Shown: one piece after another, positions 30,272 to 47,130 of the stretch
Position numbering within the stretch: the first letter of the stretch is position 1
How the letters are laid out: the number at the start of each line of letters is the position of its first letter
NCBI GenBank assembly: GCA_028532985.1
Contig: JANCIK010000002.1
Location: 1,922,001-1,986,000 of the forward strand
Direction of reading: 5' to 3'
DNA length: 64,000 bases
Source of the DNA: Stropharia rugosoannulata
Lineage: Eukaryota; Basidiomycota; Agaricomycetes; Agaricales; Strophariaceae
Notes under the pieces: generated by a model
What the model was told of the DNA's origin: nothing
Seen by the model: only the letters and a program-made list of their open reading frames with translations
The model's database searches: none
Made by a program: the position numbers and the translations under genes

Positions 30272-31563
30272 GTTGAGTGTGCTCAGTAGGTTGTTTCACT
30301 GTTCACACAGGTCGATGCAAGGTCGACCACCAACGCGACTTTCCAAGCGGGCCGGGACACGCCTAATCTAATTAAATGACGTTGGGCTTCGGCCAAGCCT
30401 TGTTCTTCAGTCTCTTGCTAGTCTCATTTGTAAACGCTGCCAATCGACTGACATGGCAGCTTGTGCGCAAAACACGAATCATGACCTGGAAAAGAATAAC
30501 TTACTGGATCCTTCCACATTCATATTCCCTGTTCCCTTGAGCTCCACAACTATCACCATCGAGTTTTGCGATCGAGTGCGTACTCTTGCTTGACGTGATG
30601 CACAAAATGGCAATGTTTAATATATCTGTGCTACCACCTAGTGCCGATGGTAGGAGGCATTTTTCTGGCTCAAAACACCAAGGCTTAGCATGCGTGAGAT
30701 TGTAGGCTTCACCGTGCATCATGGGTACAGACAGAGCTTTTCCTGACCTTCCCGCCGCCTACAATTGGATCTGTCACTCTGATTCCACTGAATAAGGATG
30801 ATACGGCAGGAAGATTCCGCGTTTGGCTCTCAGTACCAGGCTCAGACAAGCCGCTTTTAATGTGGGATAGAAAAGTGGAAGGAGGATTCCCAGAACTGAA
30901 AGTCCTGGTGCGTGGTATTGCTCTATGCCCAATGCTCCTTTTAATAGGTGCCTCCATGATTTCAGAAACAACGCATTCGAGATCAGTTACAACCAGGAAA
31001 ATCGTTGGGCCACTCTGATAAAGCCTTTGTAGGACAAAGTTAGGGAAGTGACCCCGGGCCACTATGATCCTCTCCAAATTGTGCTAGCTTGTAAATAATA
31101 TTCTTACCTGACCTTCGCATAGAAAATCGAAGCCACCAAGTTTACAGAGATTCTGCCTCGATTAGGATTTCTTCATCGATGGATAGATTGTACGGAGCTT
31201 AGATACATATGCATGTTTTAGTATGTATCCACTTCAGGTGTGAAATTTCATAAGAAGCCAAATCGAAGCTCCGGATAAGTGTTGTAGGAGTGCTAAGTTT
31301 AATGGGCATAAAAACTGGAATGGTCTGTTTTGAAAACGACGGTGGCGAGTAGCGCTTAATGAGCGGGACGCCGTCGCCGCAGTGGTGGCACGGCTAAGAG
31401 ATAGGGACTCAAATTAGTACTTGAACCACGGGTACGCGTGATGCAGTCGTCCGGCGCACCAAATGCGTTCGTGAAATAGTAACGCTTTCTTCTTGCCCCT
31501 CATCAGGCCTGCTGTTGTATCATCCACTGCCGCCTAGATTCTGTAGCACGGCATTTCCGTACT
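30272..31563. other. Long intergenic region with an unassigned minus-strand open frame
   Basis: About 1.3 kb between MIX23 and CLASP. On the minus strand 30709-31077 holds a 122-codon frame (MERIIVARGHFPNFVLQRLY...), followed by a 73-codon frame at 30501-30722. Neither shows a domain, and I could not build a convincing spliced gene. It could be a lineage-specific or decayed gene, or chance. Confidence 0.4.
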
Positions 31564-34500
31564 ATGGATTCCGGGGCGTCGACATACGAAAAGCTCCTGA
31601 CACAATGCAAATCAAATGGTTAGGATATGACGCAGTCTCGACCTTTGATTTGCTTCAGACCTGACCACCGTTTTGCAGACGTCGATGTCAAAGTAGACGC
31701 CCTTACGAGATTACAAACGCTATTTGAACAGGGTGGAGCTGAGGTTCGTCGTGTTAAACACTACCTTGGAAAGACCGCATTCAAACATGGATCGCAACTA
31801 GGTTCCCGATACGGAAGCACTCATTGCGACTCTAAAAGCCTGTTTACGGACGTCAAATCTGCATCTCATAAATGCCACCCTATCGGCCCTTCCTGTAATT
31901 CTTCCAGTCCTCATCTCGCATCCATCTATCCTTGCTTCGACTGTCTCCTCCGCACCTTCGGCATCCACCTCGTCTATTTCGCAAGCCAACCTTGACATTC
32001 CGACGCTTCGCCTAGCACTGGCGGCATTCTTGCCTGCAGGAGGTATAATTGATAGGTTAGGGGATAAAGAGAAAGCTCAAGCGAAGGCTCGGGAAAGTCT
32101 CGTAATTTTGGGAGGCTATGCCTTTAGAGTCTCTTCTGCTGCTGCTGCTCTAGCGGCCAAACTAGGCAAAGGTCAAGAGCCACCTATAACAGTGTTTGAA
32201 CGGTTCCTCAAGGAGGCCGGTCTGGCGAGCAAGGTCTGGAAAGTTCGCGAACAGGTGCGCAGCAATAGCCTGTCTTCGAAATCTATATATTGACGAGAAA
32301 TACAGGCAATTTTGACTTTGGTGCACATTAGACGGGCCCACCACCTGTTCCCAATCAGACCATATAGTTCTTTACTTGTTGACTGTCTTGAGGACACCGA
32401 TCCCCATGTACGCGACTGTGCCCGTACCTCAATCGTCGAGCTATTTACTGGACCCGGCGTAACCGATGCTGCTCGGGCTGACTTGAAAAAGGAGATGACC
32501 AAAAAGAATGTCCGAAAGACCATCGTCGATAGTGTTCTCTCAAAACTACTTGCAACTCCTTCCGGAAGCAATTCACAAAGTCGGGAAGGATCTGAGAATG
32601 GCGATGCCCTTGCGGCTAAAAAGGAATATATTCCTCCTAGTCTTGCGCTTCAAGGAAAACGACCGCGTATTGTTAGCCAAGGAGCTCCTGGATCATCGAG
32701 TACTCCAGCAATGTCTAGAACTGTAAGCCAGCCCGCCAGTATGTCACGGCCAGCGAGTAGAGCAGCTATGGTCTCGCCTCCTCCGCAGACACCTACATTA
32801 TCAGATAGTCCTGACGTTCAACCAGTTTATGTAAGTCATAGTGGTCGATTTCAATCTCAATATTCAATACTATGGTATTAGATTGCTTCAAGTAAAGATT
32901 TGGAAAACCAGTTCGCTGCAATGGCCAAACCGTTCGAGGCTTGTATCACTTTTCTTCTTCTTCTGCTTCCTTTGTTAATATGATGTTTTCTTACAGGGAA
33001 AAGAAACTGAGCATAACTGGCTATTACGCGACCAGGCTGTACAACTAGTCAGAGGAATGCTGAAGGGCGACGTTCACAACCGTTTCCCAGAACCTTTCTT
33101 CCAAGGTCTAAAAGAAAACTTTATTCAATGGTCTTTAAAAACAGTAAGCCAGCTCTCCCTACTTTCCTTACAAATTTCTAATAAGACCTGGTAGCTATTA
33201 AGCTTGCGGACTACAGTGGCAGTAAACACATGCTTGTTGTATTGCGAACTTGCACAAGTCTTAGGCCCTCAGTTGGATCCTCATGTCGAGGTTCTGTTAA
33301 CAAATTTACTCAAAATGGCAGGGCTCACGAAAAAACTCACTGCACAGCAATCACAAACAACGATTTCTACGATCATCACAAATACATCCGCTCAACCGAG
33401 AACTGTTATTCCCCTTCTTTGGAACACAAGTCAGGAAAAAACCGTTCAAGCGCGTGCATATGCTGTGGGCCACATTAAACTCTACTTAGAACACCACGGT
33501 CACCGTTCGAAACACGCCATTGAAACGTCCAACCATGTTGAGACGCTTGAAAAGGCACTGAAGCGTGCTTTGGCAGACCCCAACCCGGCTTCAAGGGAGC
33601 AAGCTCGAGTCTTGTATTGGGTTTTTGAAGAGATTTGGCCCGATCGTGGCAGAGTAATCTTAGAATCATTGGAGCCGTTGGCCCGCAAGCAACTGGAAAA
33701 GGCTTGTCCGAAGGCAAATGCGCAATCAGGATTACCTTCAACTACTCCTCAGGTAGGTAAAAAATCGAGCGTTGCGGCCGCAATTGCTGCCAGTCGAGCT
33801 AAGGCTAAGGCTATTGCTACTGCCCCTCCCACTCTACGTCATCAAGCCACATCTACGTCGCAAGCTGCGGCCCCTCGGCGAGCCGGTTCTCCAAGTCCAT
33901 CTCCGAAGGCATCAGTTGTAGCACGTCCGGCATCACCTCTGCGGTCTCATACGGCGCCCCCTTCACCGCGTCGTGTCTCTACAAATACTGCTCGTACTAC
34001 TAGCATGTCTAACGTACCTTCTAACCATAGACGCACACCGTCTGATACTTCTGGTAAAGGGGATCATCCGCCAGGGCCTAGTTCGGAAACCAATCGGCGT
34101 CTGTCTTCACCGTTATCTGGCCTGTCTAATGGCTCTGTTATGCGCAAGGCTTTGACTACTGCCCTTCCCCCATCTCCTCCATCTCAAGTCACACCTACTC
34201 CTACTCAACGTTATCGAAATGAGGGTGCAGCACATCCTCCTCGACAGTCTCTATTACAAGTGTTTGATATGGCACCTGACAATTCTTTGCTTATGGCGCA
34301 GCAAGTGCCAATCCCAGATGACACTGATTCTGAGGACGAAAATCTCATCAACCTCAATTCATTTTCTGCTTCCCCGGCTGTGTATCCGGATACCAAGACG
34401 AGCTCTTCGTCGGAGAGGACTTTTTCCCCTGTTTCAGACTCGCTCCCTACTGCTTCACTTTCGAATGCCTTATCCTCCGGGTCAATATCTGATATGGCTG

Positions 34501-36027
34501 GAGTGCAGCAATTTGTCATTGAAGATGCCTTGCGTGCTCGTGCGGAGCAAGCAGAGAGCGCAGCGGAACGTTTGTTGGAACTAGTTGAACCAGACGAGGA
34601 GCCTCGCAAATCAATTACCTCTGAACCTTTGACAAAGACGACAAACGGGAATGGGCAGGTAACACCCAAGCCCAAAGCAAAACCGGTACCGATCCCTGCA
34701 GCGCGTTCCAAGCCTCTCCCAGCGACCCCGAATATCCGGGCAAGTAAGATCATGAAGCAAGCGGCCATGTTTATGGATAGTCCTGCCCCAAACCGAAATG
34801 CACGATCCGCAAACCTAATGGATGTTCTACAAACCCAGCCTCAACAGACAGGCTGGTGGCTGAAACGAAACACTTGTAAGTTGTGATATGGTTAAGTTGT
34901 AAAATCGTAATTCTTACTAACGTGAAACAGTACATATGCAAGCCACCTACAAGTCCAGCATTGCTACATCAGCGAAAATGCTTGACCAACTCGTTAGTAC
35001 ACTTGATAGCGGCTCGGCAGACGTGTTGGCTTTGAAGAGCCTAGTGCTACTAAGCATCGAAAACACAGCTTCGGAGCCTTCTTCTCATTCACTTAGTTCG
35101 AATGGTAAACAACCAGGCAGCCCCACTCCTGTAGACTCATCGCGCTTTGCGAAACTGCTGAATACCAGCATCTGGGAGAAGGACAGGGTATTCGATAAGT
35201 TATTCATAGCATTGATGAAATACTTGGAAGCAACTAGGGTATCTTCTACTCATTTTTATTATTCTGCCAAATGTTCACATTGACCCACAGGATGAAGAAG
35301 AACTTGTTTACGGCTTGATACTCGCCTGGGAGCTTCTTGAAAATCAGACATCACATCTTGACGGAAAGGAAGGGGAGCTCTTTTCGGTTATTCTCCAAGT
35401 GCGATACTGCAACAAAATTAATGTATGTAAAAGAAACCTTCCTACTGTCAGATGTTTAACAAACATTAGGTTTTGGAAGGGACTTGCGCTATTAGGGATG
35501 CTCTGACGTCCAAGGTCGATCCTGTTTATGGGTTAACGACCCTTCACTCCAGCCTGAGAATGTTTCAAGCACAACCCTCACCCTTCCCCGAAACTAACGA
35601 CATAAAAGCAGCTAGTTATGCTTTCGGACTGATGGCGCTGGGAAGATTCATCTTACGTCTTCCTTCCGAGATCGCTGAAGAACTGCCACGTTTGAAGGTC
35701 ACCCTCATAACGGTTCGTTCTTCACATTTACGCTAGGTCCCATATCTTACAATTTCCCAGGCTTTGAATGATAAATCGTCCCTCATTGTCCGCGAGTCAG
35801 CTGCAGCTGCCATCATTGCTGCCCAATTTGTTCTCAGAGATGAGACTCATCTGTTTACTTTATTGGACGGCCTTGCGGATGAAAAGAAGAACTTATTAAC
35901 TTATTTATTTGATAAGCATGGTGCGAGGGGTGGTGACATTGGACGGGGCGCTATGGGCATAGACAAATTGGAAAAAGAGATCAGGCGCCTAGATACTCGC
36001 ACAAGTACACCGATGCGAGGCGCATAA
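31564..36027 (+). CDS. CLASP-family microtubule plus-end protein (Stu1/Cls1 type)
   Basis: Microtubule-stabilising protein of spindle and cortical arrays. The N-terminus MDSGASTYEKLLTQCKSN joins DVDVKVDALTRLQTLFEQ, then VPDTEALIATLKACLRTSNL, LRLALAAFLPAGGIIDRLGD, and VFERFLKEAGLASKVWKVRE. This is a TOG/HEAT array. The CLASP_N hallmark PFEGKETEHNWLLRDQAVQL follows, with LTKKLTAQQSQTTISTIITN and LEHHGHRSKHAIE. A long Ser/Pro/Arg-rich region (about 33740-34860, with SPSPKASVVARPASP) is typical of microtubule-binding linkers. A C-terminal helical domain ends LDTRTSTPMRGA. About ten exons. One intron (32939-32996) has donor GC instead of GT: PFE must join GKETE there. Confidence 0.92.
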
Positions 36028-36300
36028 CAATCTTTCATTTACTAGATACGTCTCTTTTGCTTTGTATTGTCAGTTGCACTTCTTTTCTGCTTTCAAGCTG
36101 TCCATATTTATTGGGCTGGTGTATTCGCTTCTTTGCCTTATGTATTAGACGGATCATCTTATTCTACACACAATGCTTCTTAGATGAACATATAAGAAGT
36201 ACATCTGATAGTAAATGGTCCCAACTGGAATGAGATATAGTTATGCAATAATGATACAGTGATGACAGAGCTATAGATCTAAAAGTTAAGGCGGAATCTC

Positions 36301-41451
<5,151 letters not shown>

Positions 41452-41520
41452 ATTATGGACCAGCCGAAAGTGAAGAGGTATACAGAGTCAACGGGCCAGT
41501 CCACTGCCCGATCAAAACTT

Positions 41521-41565
41521 TGTGACTACAAGGCATGTGACAAGTGACGATCGCGTGACACTTGC
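41521..41565. promoter_or_regulatory. Cluster of GTGAC motifs in RPC1/SCL1 promoter
   Basis: Four GTGAC copies on the plus strand (near 41522, 41537, 41544 and 41555). The second forms CATGTGAC, the reverse complement of GTCACATG. CAAGTG (41541-41546) and CACTTG (41559-41564) make an inverted repeat around them. Candidate binding sites in a 177-bp bidirectional promoter. Confidence 0.4.
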
Positions 41566-41628
41566 GCGTCGCTGCTATTACGATTACGAGTCCCCATTAC
41601 TGCTTGATTCCTTACCTTCACACTTACC

Positions 41629-42720
41629 ATGTCCAGAACATCATACGACAGGTGAGCCTACATGCTGAGCTGTAAGGAGCCCGCTCACGTTAATATCCGT
41701 CTAGATACCTTACCGTCTTCTCCCCGGAAGGGCGGTTATATCAAGTTGGTGAGGGATATTCTGTATACCATACTTCCCTATTTAACCAGACATATAGAAT
41801 ATGCCTTCAAGGCTATCTCAGGCTCCGGACACACTGCAATTGCTGTGAGAGGCAAGGATACTTCAGTGGTTATCACGCAACGCAAAGTTCCTGTACGTGC
41901 TTAACTCAGGTTGATAACGTCCATATTCACCTGTATCCAGGACAAGTTACTTGACGCGTCTACCGTAACACACTTATTCAGCATAACTCCTTCGATCGGT
42001 TGTGTAATGACCGGCCTGATGGGTGAGCCCATTGTTATATTTGTATTTTCTGTGCTGAAGCGGTGAATCTCAGCCGATGCTAGAGCTCAAGTTATCCGTG
42101 CGCGGAGCGAAGCTGCAGAATTCAGATATAAGTTTGGTTATGAAATTACCCCTGATGCTCTTGCGAGGCGTATGGCGAACATCAATCAAGTATATACCCA
42201 ACGCGCGGCAATGAGACCGTTGGGAATATGTACGCACATCTACTATGGTACCGTTAGTTCCCTGACATAACAAATGCAGCAATGATTTTGATCGGAATCG
42301 ATCCTGAATTTGGTCCTCAATGTTTCAAGTTGGACCCAGCGGGTTATTTTGTTGGCTTCCACGCGACGGCAGCGGGACAAAAACAACAAGAAGCCATGAA
42401 CAGCCTTGAGAAGAAGTGGAAGAAATTGGATGATGGGAAAGGTGGGGATGATGCTTCAAAAGCTGGGAAAAGCTTGAGTCGAGCACAAGTCATTGAGGTG
42501 AGTTAATATCCACGAAAGGCAGTCATGTTTTGTAACCCGTTTCTAGATGGCCATAGAGGTCATGTCTACGGTCCATGCAACTGACTATAAGCCCGGTGAG
42601 ATCGAAATCGGCCTTGTATCAGATAGCGAAGAAGAAAGCGAGAAAACTCGAGGGAAATGGCGAGTATTGGGCGAAGCTGAAATTGAACAGCACTTGTTGG
42701 CATATGCAGAGAAAGACTAG
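41629..42720 (+). CDS. SCL1: 20S proteasome subunit alpha type-1 (SCL1/PSMA6)
   Basis: Alpha-ring subunit of the 20S proteasome. Short first exon MSRTSYDR, then [14 protein letters not shown] and [20 protein letters not shown] (alpha-subunit N-terminal signature), [98 protein letters not shown], and [20 protein letters not shown]. The C-terminus has a helical lysine-rich part ([20 protein letters not shown]) and ends [10 protein letters not shown]. Matching to PSMA6 rests on [13 protein letters not shown] and VMTGLMADARAQV. Eight or so exons, canonical junctions. Confidence 0.94.
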
Positions 42721-42831
42721 TTATGCATTATGAGCTCCTTTTGTATAGATATGCAATAACCTGGATTACGGATAGTATTTGTTACAGTAAAGTGAGTATT
42801 TGGACGTCGGAAGGTATGTATTGGACAGAAA

Positions 42832-43268
42832 TTAGTAAGAGGAGGCCCCACCGCTCTGCAAGACGTTATGTTAGAGGCTGATGGTATATGTGCTTTTAGA
42901 CTGACCATAATCGCGTCCATTTCTTCTTCTTCTAACTGTCGTACGCGGGGTTTCCAGAATCGTGAAGGCGCCTCCCAAAACTCGGAGTAGGCAGAGGTGT
43001 CTGAGCTAGAGCTTGTCGACTTAGAGGCAATGGCCGATCCTGCTTCTGAGGAGTTCAATTTGGCAAGAAACTGGGAGAAGTGCTCCTTCAATTCTGCAGG
43101 CGCGGCGGGATGAGGATGTCGAGGGGCAGGACCTGTAATATTTGCATAATGAATACACAGACTTATTTAAGGAGATGAAGAATTACCACTTGGATAAGTT
43201 CTTTTCCCAAGGAACTTAATGAGAGGAGTGTGGGCTCGAGCTGAATAACGACGTAATGAGGGGTGCAT
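42832..43268 (-). CDS. KGD4: Alpha-ketoglutarate dehydrogenase subunit 4 (KGD4/YMR31-like)
   Basis: Small mitochondrial protein that tethers the E3 (dihydrolipoamide dehydrogenase) subunit to the 2-oxoglutarate dehydrogenase core; earlier annotated as a mitoribosomal protein. Three exons: MHPSLRRYSARAHTPLIKFL GKRTYPSG, then PAPRHPHPAAPAELKEHFSQ...YSEFWEAPSRFWKPRVRQLE EEEMDAIM, then SGGASSY. The family marks are the N-terminal PLIKFLGKR, the ELPxRF-like EAPSRFWKP segment and the terminal E-M-D-A-I-M-S-G-G. About 110 residues, normal for the family. Confidence 0.83.
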
Positions 43269-43334
43269 GCTGATAGTCTGGTATCTGAGGCTTGGGCTCG
43301 GATGACGGGAAGGGTCGTCATTCCCGGCTTGGCT

Positions 43335-44406
43335 ATGACATCTAATCCAAACATCGGAAACGCCCCCCACAAGCGCTTTCCTTTTCTTGTCACTTCGACG
43401 CGACAAACCAGTCCGAAGCGCGCCAATTTCCAATGCAGGTTTACCGCTGCAACAGTAAGGCCTTACTCGCATTTATAATGCCAGTTTACTCAGTGGTGTA
43501 ACTAGTTCGTCGGCTCGCTCGGGTTAGCGCTCCAACCTCAACTTATTACCCCGCTCCAAGACGAAGGTCTGTCACAAAGAATTTGGATTGTTTGTTGTTG
43601 AATCGACTCTCCTTTTAGCATCAGCTACAATCCATTATCATGGCTCAGGGAGAATCTTTCTCCTACTTTCAAAGAGGCGAAGTCAGAGGAGGAGGTCCAA
43701 GCTGCCAAAGATGAAGCGAAGAAAGCCGGCGTCAGTAACCTTTTTGAAGAAGCCTCCACCATGAAGGGCCCTTCGCCAACATCTAAGGCTGTTGGTTTGA
43801 AAAATGGGAAAGCGCCAGTGAACGCCAAGCCGGAATCTGTATGTTTTCGCTGCAACGAATTACACAGTATAATGCGGCTCACTGTGTTTGCATTGTGTCC
43901 AGCATAAATACTCGACGGCCAACTTTAAAATCTCTCACCGCAAACTGAATAATCTTGCACGACAAATAGCTCAAAAACCCATTGACTATGCCATTCTGCA
44001 GATGCAGTTCAGCGAAAAGCGTGCTAGCACTCGCATCATGAACATGCTTGCTACAGCGAGGGATCACGCAAGCCGATATAAACGTTTGGACGAAGGAAAG
44101 CTTGTTGTTGGTCCGTAGTACCATTAATAGTCATTGTAAAACTACTGATATACTAACTTCCTATCAGCTGAAGCCTGGGTAACTAAAGGCCCTCGTCCCC
44201 CAAAGAGGGTAGAACCCAGAGGAAGAGGTCACTACGGTACCCGGACCCACTTCCATTCCAAAATGAGTGTCGTGTTGAAGGAAGGAAAGACTGTTGAGCA
44301 GCAAAAAGAAGCCGCGAGGAAACGCAGGCTGAATAGGATTGTTTCCGCTGCACTTGTACGGGAGGACAAGCCAATCCGTAACCCTTCACCGACCTGGGGA
44401 TGGTAG
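43335..44406 (+). CDS. Mitochondrial large-subunit ribosomal protein uL22m
   Basis: Mitoribosomal uL22, which lines the exit tunnel. Certain exons begin near 43621: [40 protein letters not shown], then [60 protein letters not shown], then [35 protein letters not shown], ending NPSPTWGW. The start is uncertain. No in-frame ATG precedes ISYNPL in that exon. The best join is an upstream exon [20 protein letters not shown]...ANFQC with donor at 43440, phase-matched and presequence-like, but it lies only 66 bp from the KGD4 start. Introns at about 43840 and 44114 are canonical. Confidence 0.85.
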
Positions 44407-44624
44407 AGTCGGTAGCTCGACATACATATATGCATAAACATCACTACATTACATATAATAACACCTATTTTTCTTTTTCTCCCTGATACAGTTATTAAAT
44501 ATGGCCAGAGGGGCGGTCACTACTGGTCGCTGAACAAAACATTGCAAGTTGATCACGCTAAAAATAGTCGCCCAATTTGGACACGTCGCCGACTTGGAAT
44601 TCACATCCTCACGTCCCTACCACC

Positions 44625-46364
44625 ATGATGCCAAAGCTCTGGCACACACTTTCTTTCCTTTCCCTGGTGTACTGTGTACTCGGGTCGAGTTTTTCATTCA
44701 AGAATACCAATGTTGCCCGCACTATTGAACTTGGAGGCTCGGTCGTACACGTCACCACGTCATATTCCATCACCCCCTTGGAGGATGGCTTGAAATCTTA
44801 TTCTATTGTCTTAAGTCCTGAAGAAAAGGAGAGGACAAGCTGGCTTGAAGTCCGAGTGAAAGGCTCAAAGGCGCCTCTGCCTGTTAAGGAACAACCTTTT
44901 GATTCCAACAAGTATGTCGTTTAAACCAAATCTCTGATCTAGCCCCTCAATACGCGTTCCACATCGCAGGAATTACCATATTCTGGATGTACAGCTGCTG
45001 GAAAAGACCTCGAAAGAGCAACCTTTGACTCTTGTGATTGACACTGTTCAAACCCACGCGACGTACCCATGGCCTGAAAGTGTAACTCAAAATGAAGAGC
45101 AAGCTCTCAAGTATGACACAAACTTGTTTGTCGTTAGTCCGTACGAAACCGTTAGTCAGACCACCAAGCTTAAGTAAGTATGTCTCCGAACGTGTGGAAT
45201 GGCTCACTTATACTTTTCTCTATAGGCCGCTTAGTCCTCGTATTATCAGCTTCACGGAACCCAAAGGCGTCGTCAACTTTGCACCAAATGGATCAGCGCA
45301 GAAAACTGGCGGGTCTGTGATATATGGTCCCTTTACCGACCTACCTGCTAGTGTATCTTCCTCGTTCTTAGACAACTTTCAGCAAGTTGTCACGGTTCAC
45401 TTCTATCACGAGCAACCGGTTCTCCAGCTAACCACACTAGAGCGGTCTGCAGAAATAAGCCACTGGGGTGCAAACTTGAACATCGAGGATAAGATAGTTT
45501 TACACAATGCTGGACCTAAGTTAGTCTTTCTTCTAATCCTTTCCCGAAACTTCAATTTGATATGATTTATGTAGATTGAAAGGTCACTTCTCTCGCCTTG
45601 AACACCAAACTCAGTCTTATTTCAAGCGCCCCGCACCCCACATGCTCCCTGCACTTAATCTTCACCTACCATCTGGCATCCGTAACACTTATTACTACGA
45701 TGTCATTGGGAACGTTTCCACCTCCAAGTTACGTGTTGCACCTTCCGTTCCAAAGAACAAGCTTGGTACCAGCTTCAGTCTTTTGGAAATGCGTCCTCGT
45801 TATCCTCTTCTTGGCGGATGGAACTACAGCTTCACCCTGGGATGGGACTCACCTCTCGCAGATTCTGCAAGCTATGACAAGTCTACTGGCCGATACACTG
45901 TTGAGATACCCATTTGGACACCTATTGCAGGCACTGTTGTGAACGAAGAGGAACTTTCTGTAATTCTACCTGAGGGGGCTACGTAAGTATGACTTTGGCA
46001 CAAACGGGTTCTGCTCATTTGTATGATTTAGTGATGTAAAGTTCTCCACACCGTTTCCTCCGGTCTCTCAAACATTAGGAATGCATGTTACCTATCTCGA
46101 CACCATTGGCCGTCCCAAACTCACTTTCACCTACAAGGACCTAACTTTCAAGCATGCCGACAGTATTTTTGTGAGTTTCCTTGATCAGATTGTAACGCGG
46201 TATACTTAGTTATCTACTTTCAGGTTTCATACAAGGTGTCTTGGTCGGCTCATTTGAAGAAACCGATAGCGGTAGGATCTGCATTCCTTGGTCTCTTTAT
46301 GCTGGGTATGATCGCAAGACGAGTCAACCTTACTCTACATGACCAGAAGAAAAAGACTACATAA
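44625..46364 (+). CDS. OST1: Ribophorin I / oligosaccharyltransferase subunit OST1
   Basis: Type I ER membrane subunit of the oligosaccharyltransferase, which N-glycosylates nascent proteins. Signal peptide: MMPKLWHTLSFLSLVYCVLG. Lumenal domain: NTNVARTIELGGSVVHVTTS, NYHILDVQLLEKTSKEQPLT, YDTNLFVVSPYETVSQTTKL, GSVIYGPFTDLPASVSSSFL, VHFYHEQPVLQLTTLERSAE ISHWGANLNIEDKI, and RNTYYYDVIGNVSTSKLRVA. Later: RYPLLGGWNYSFTLGWDSPL. The C-terminal membrane anchor is KPIAVGSAFLGLFMLGMIAR, followed by a lysine-rich cytosolic end (HDQKKKTT). About seven exons. Convergent with the small secreted protein gene. Confidence 0.93.
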
Positions 46365-46434
46365 GATCCAGCAAATTGGTTATTATGTTTGTTGAATTGT
46401 ACACAAACTGCAGTGATTAGGATGATGAATATAT

Positions 46435-47130
46435 TTATTGTTTATCATTGCGCAAGAAGCTGTGAAGAGTCATAGGTTGGCAACCATTAGGTGCTTGTGT
46501 CCTGCTCAAATTTGTTAATTAAATGTATATGAACACGAATGGCGCCACTTACGGTACAAATGTCATAAACACGTTGAATGCCCCACTGTCTGTCAAGCAG
46601 CGGTAGAAGAGACCATCGTTGCTTTTCCCGCTTGGTAGATCGTAGTAAAGCATAGTGTTTTTCCACCGCCATGAGCCAGACGTAATACCGCTTCTCTTTG
46701 TTTCCAATATTAGTTGCATGGGAAGGTCATGCGTGGTAGTCGAGTTATGGACGTTTACTGGGTATACCGCCGTTTCGTTCACGAGGAGCCATAACTGTTC
46801 CTGGTTAATGTAGAATTGAGGAGGTGGAATTTTTGATGCAGACGTGACTGTCAAGTTTCCGAAGGGTCCTTGATTAAGAAGTTAATACACCGGGCTTTCA
46901 AAGAAAGTATTTAATCAAGAAAACAAACCTGGGTACTGGACGGTAAGATGCCTTGAGGTCGGCCCTATCGCTACCGGACCCTTGGCTTCGATATTCGACA
47001 CTCCAGGAATTAGCGACCCAACCAAGCTACGGCCATTCATGCCTTCCCATGTAGGGATGGCGTAGATCAACTGGCAGAAGAATAGAAAGATCAGTAGCAC
47101 CGAAGAAGACACTTGATGGGCTGAGGACAT
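46435..47130 (-). CDS. Small secreted protein, unknown function
   Basis: Three exons encode about 180 residues. Signal peptide: MSSAHQVSSSVLLIFLFFCQ LIYA. The mature part has IPTWEGMNGRSLVGSLIPGV, SRHLTVQYPG, FGNLTVTSASKIPPPQFYIN, QEQLWLLVNETAVYPVNVHN, a Trp-rich TSGSWRWKNTMLYYDLPSGK, and LFYRCLTDSGAFNVFMTFVP. A short last exon adds TQAPNGCQPMTLHSFLRNDK Q. Only two cysteines are in the mature protein (YRC and NGC), likely one disulphide. The beta-rich look suggests an extracellular lectin-like or cell-surface protein, but no family is recognised. Upstream ATG at 47163 would put residues before the signal peptide and is less likely. Confidence 0.75.

Noticed and set aside
31330..31450. Possible tRNA-like stretch before CLASP
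   Set aside because: No canonical T-loop (GGTTCRANYCC) and no acceptor stem pairing.
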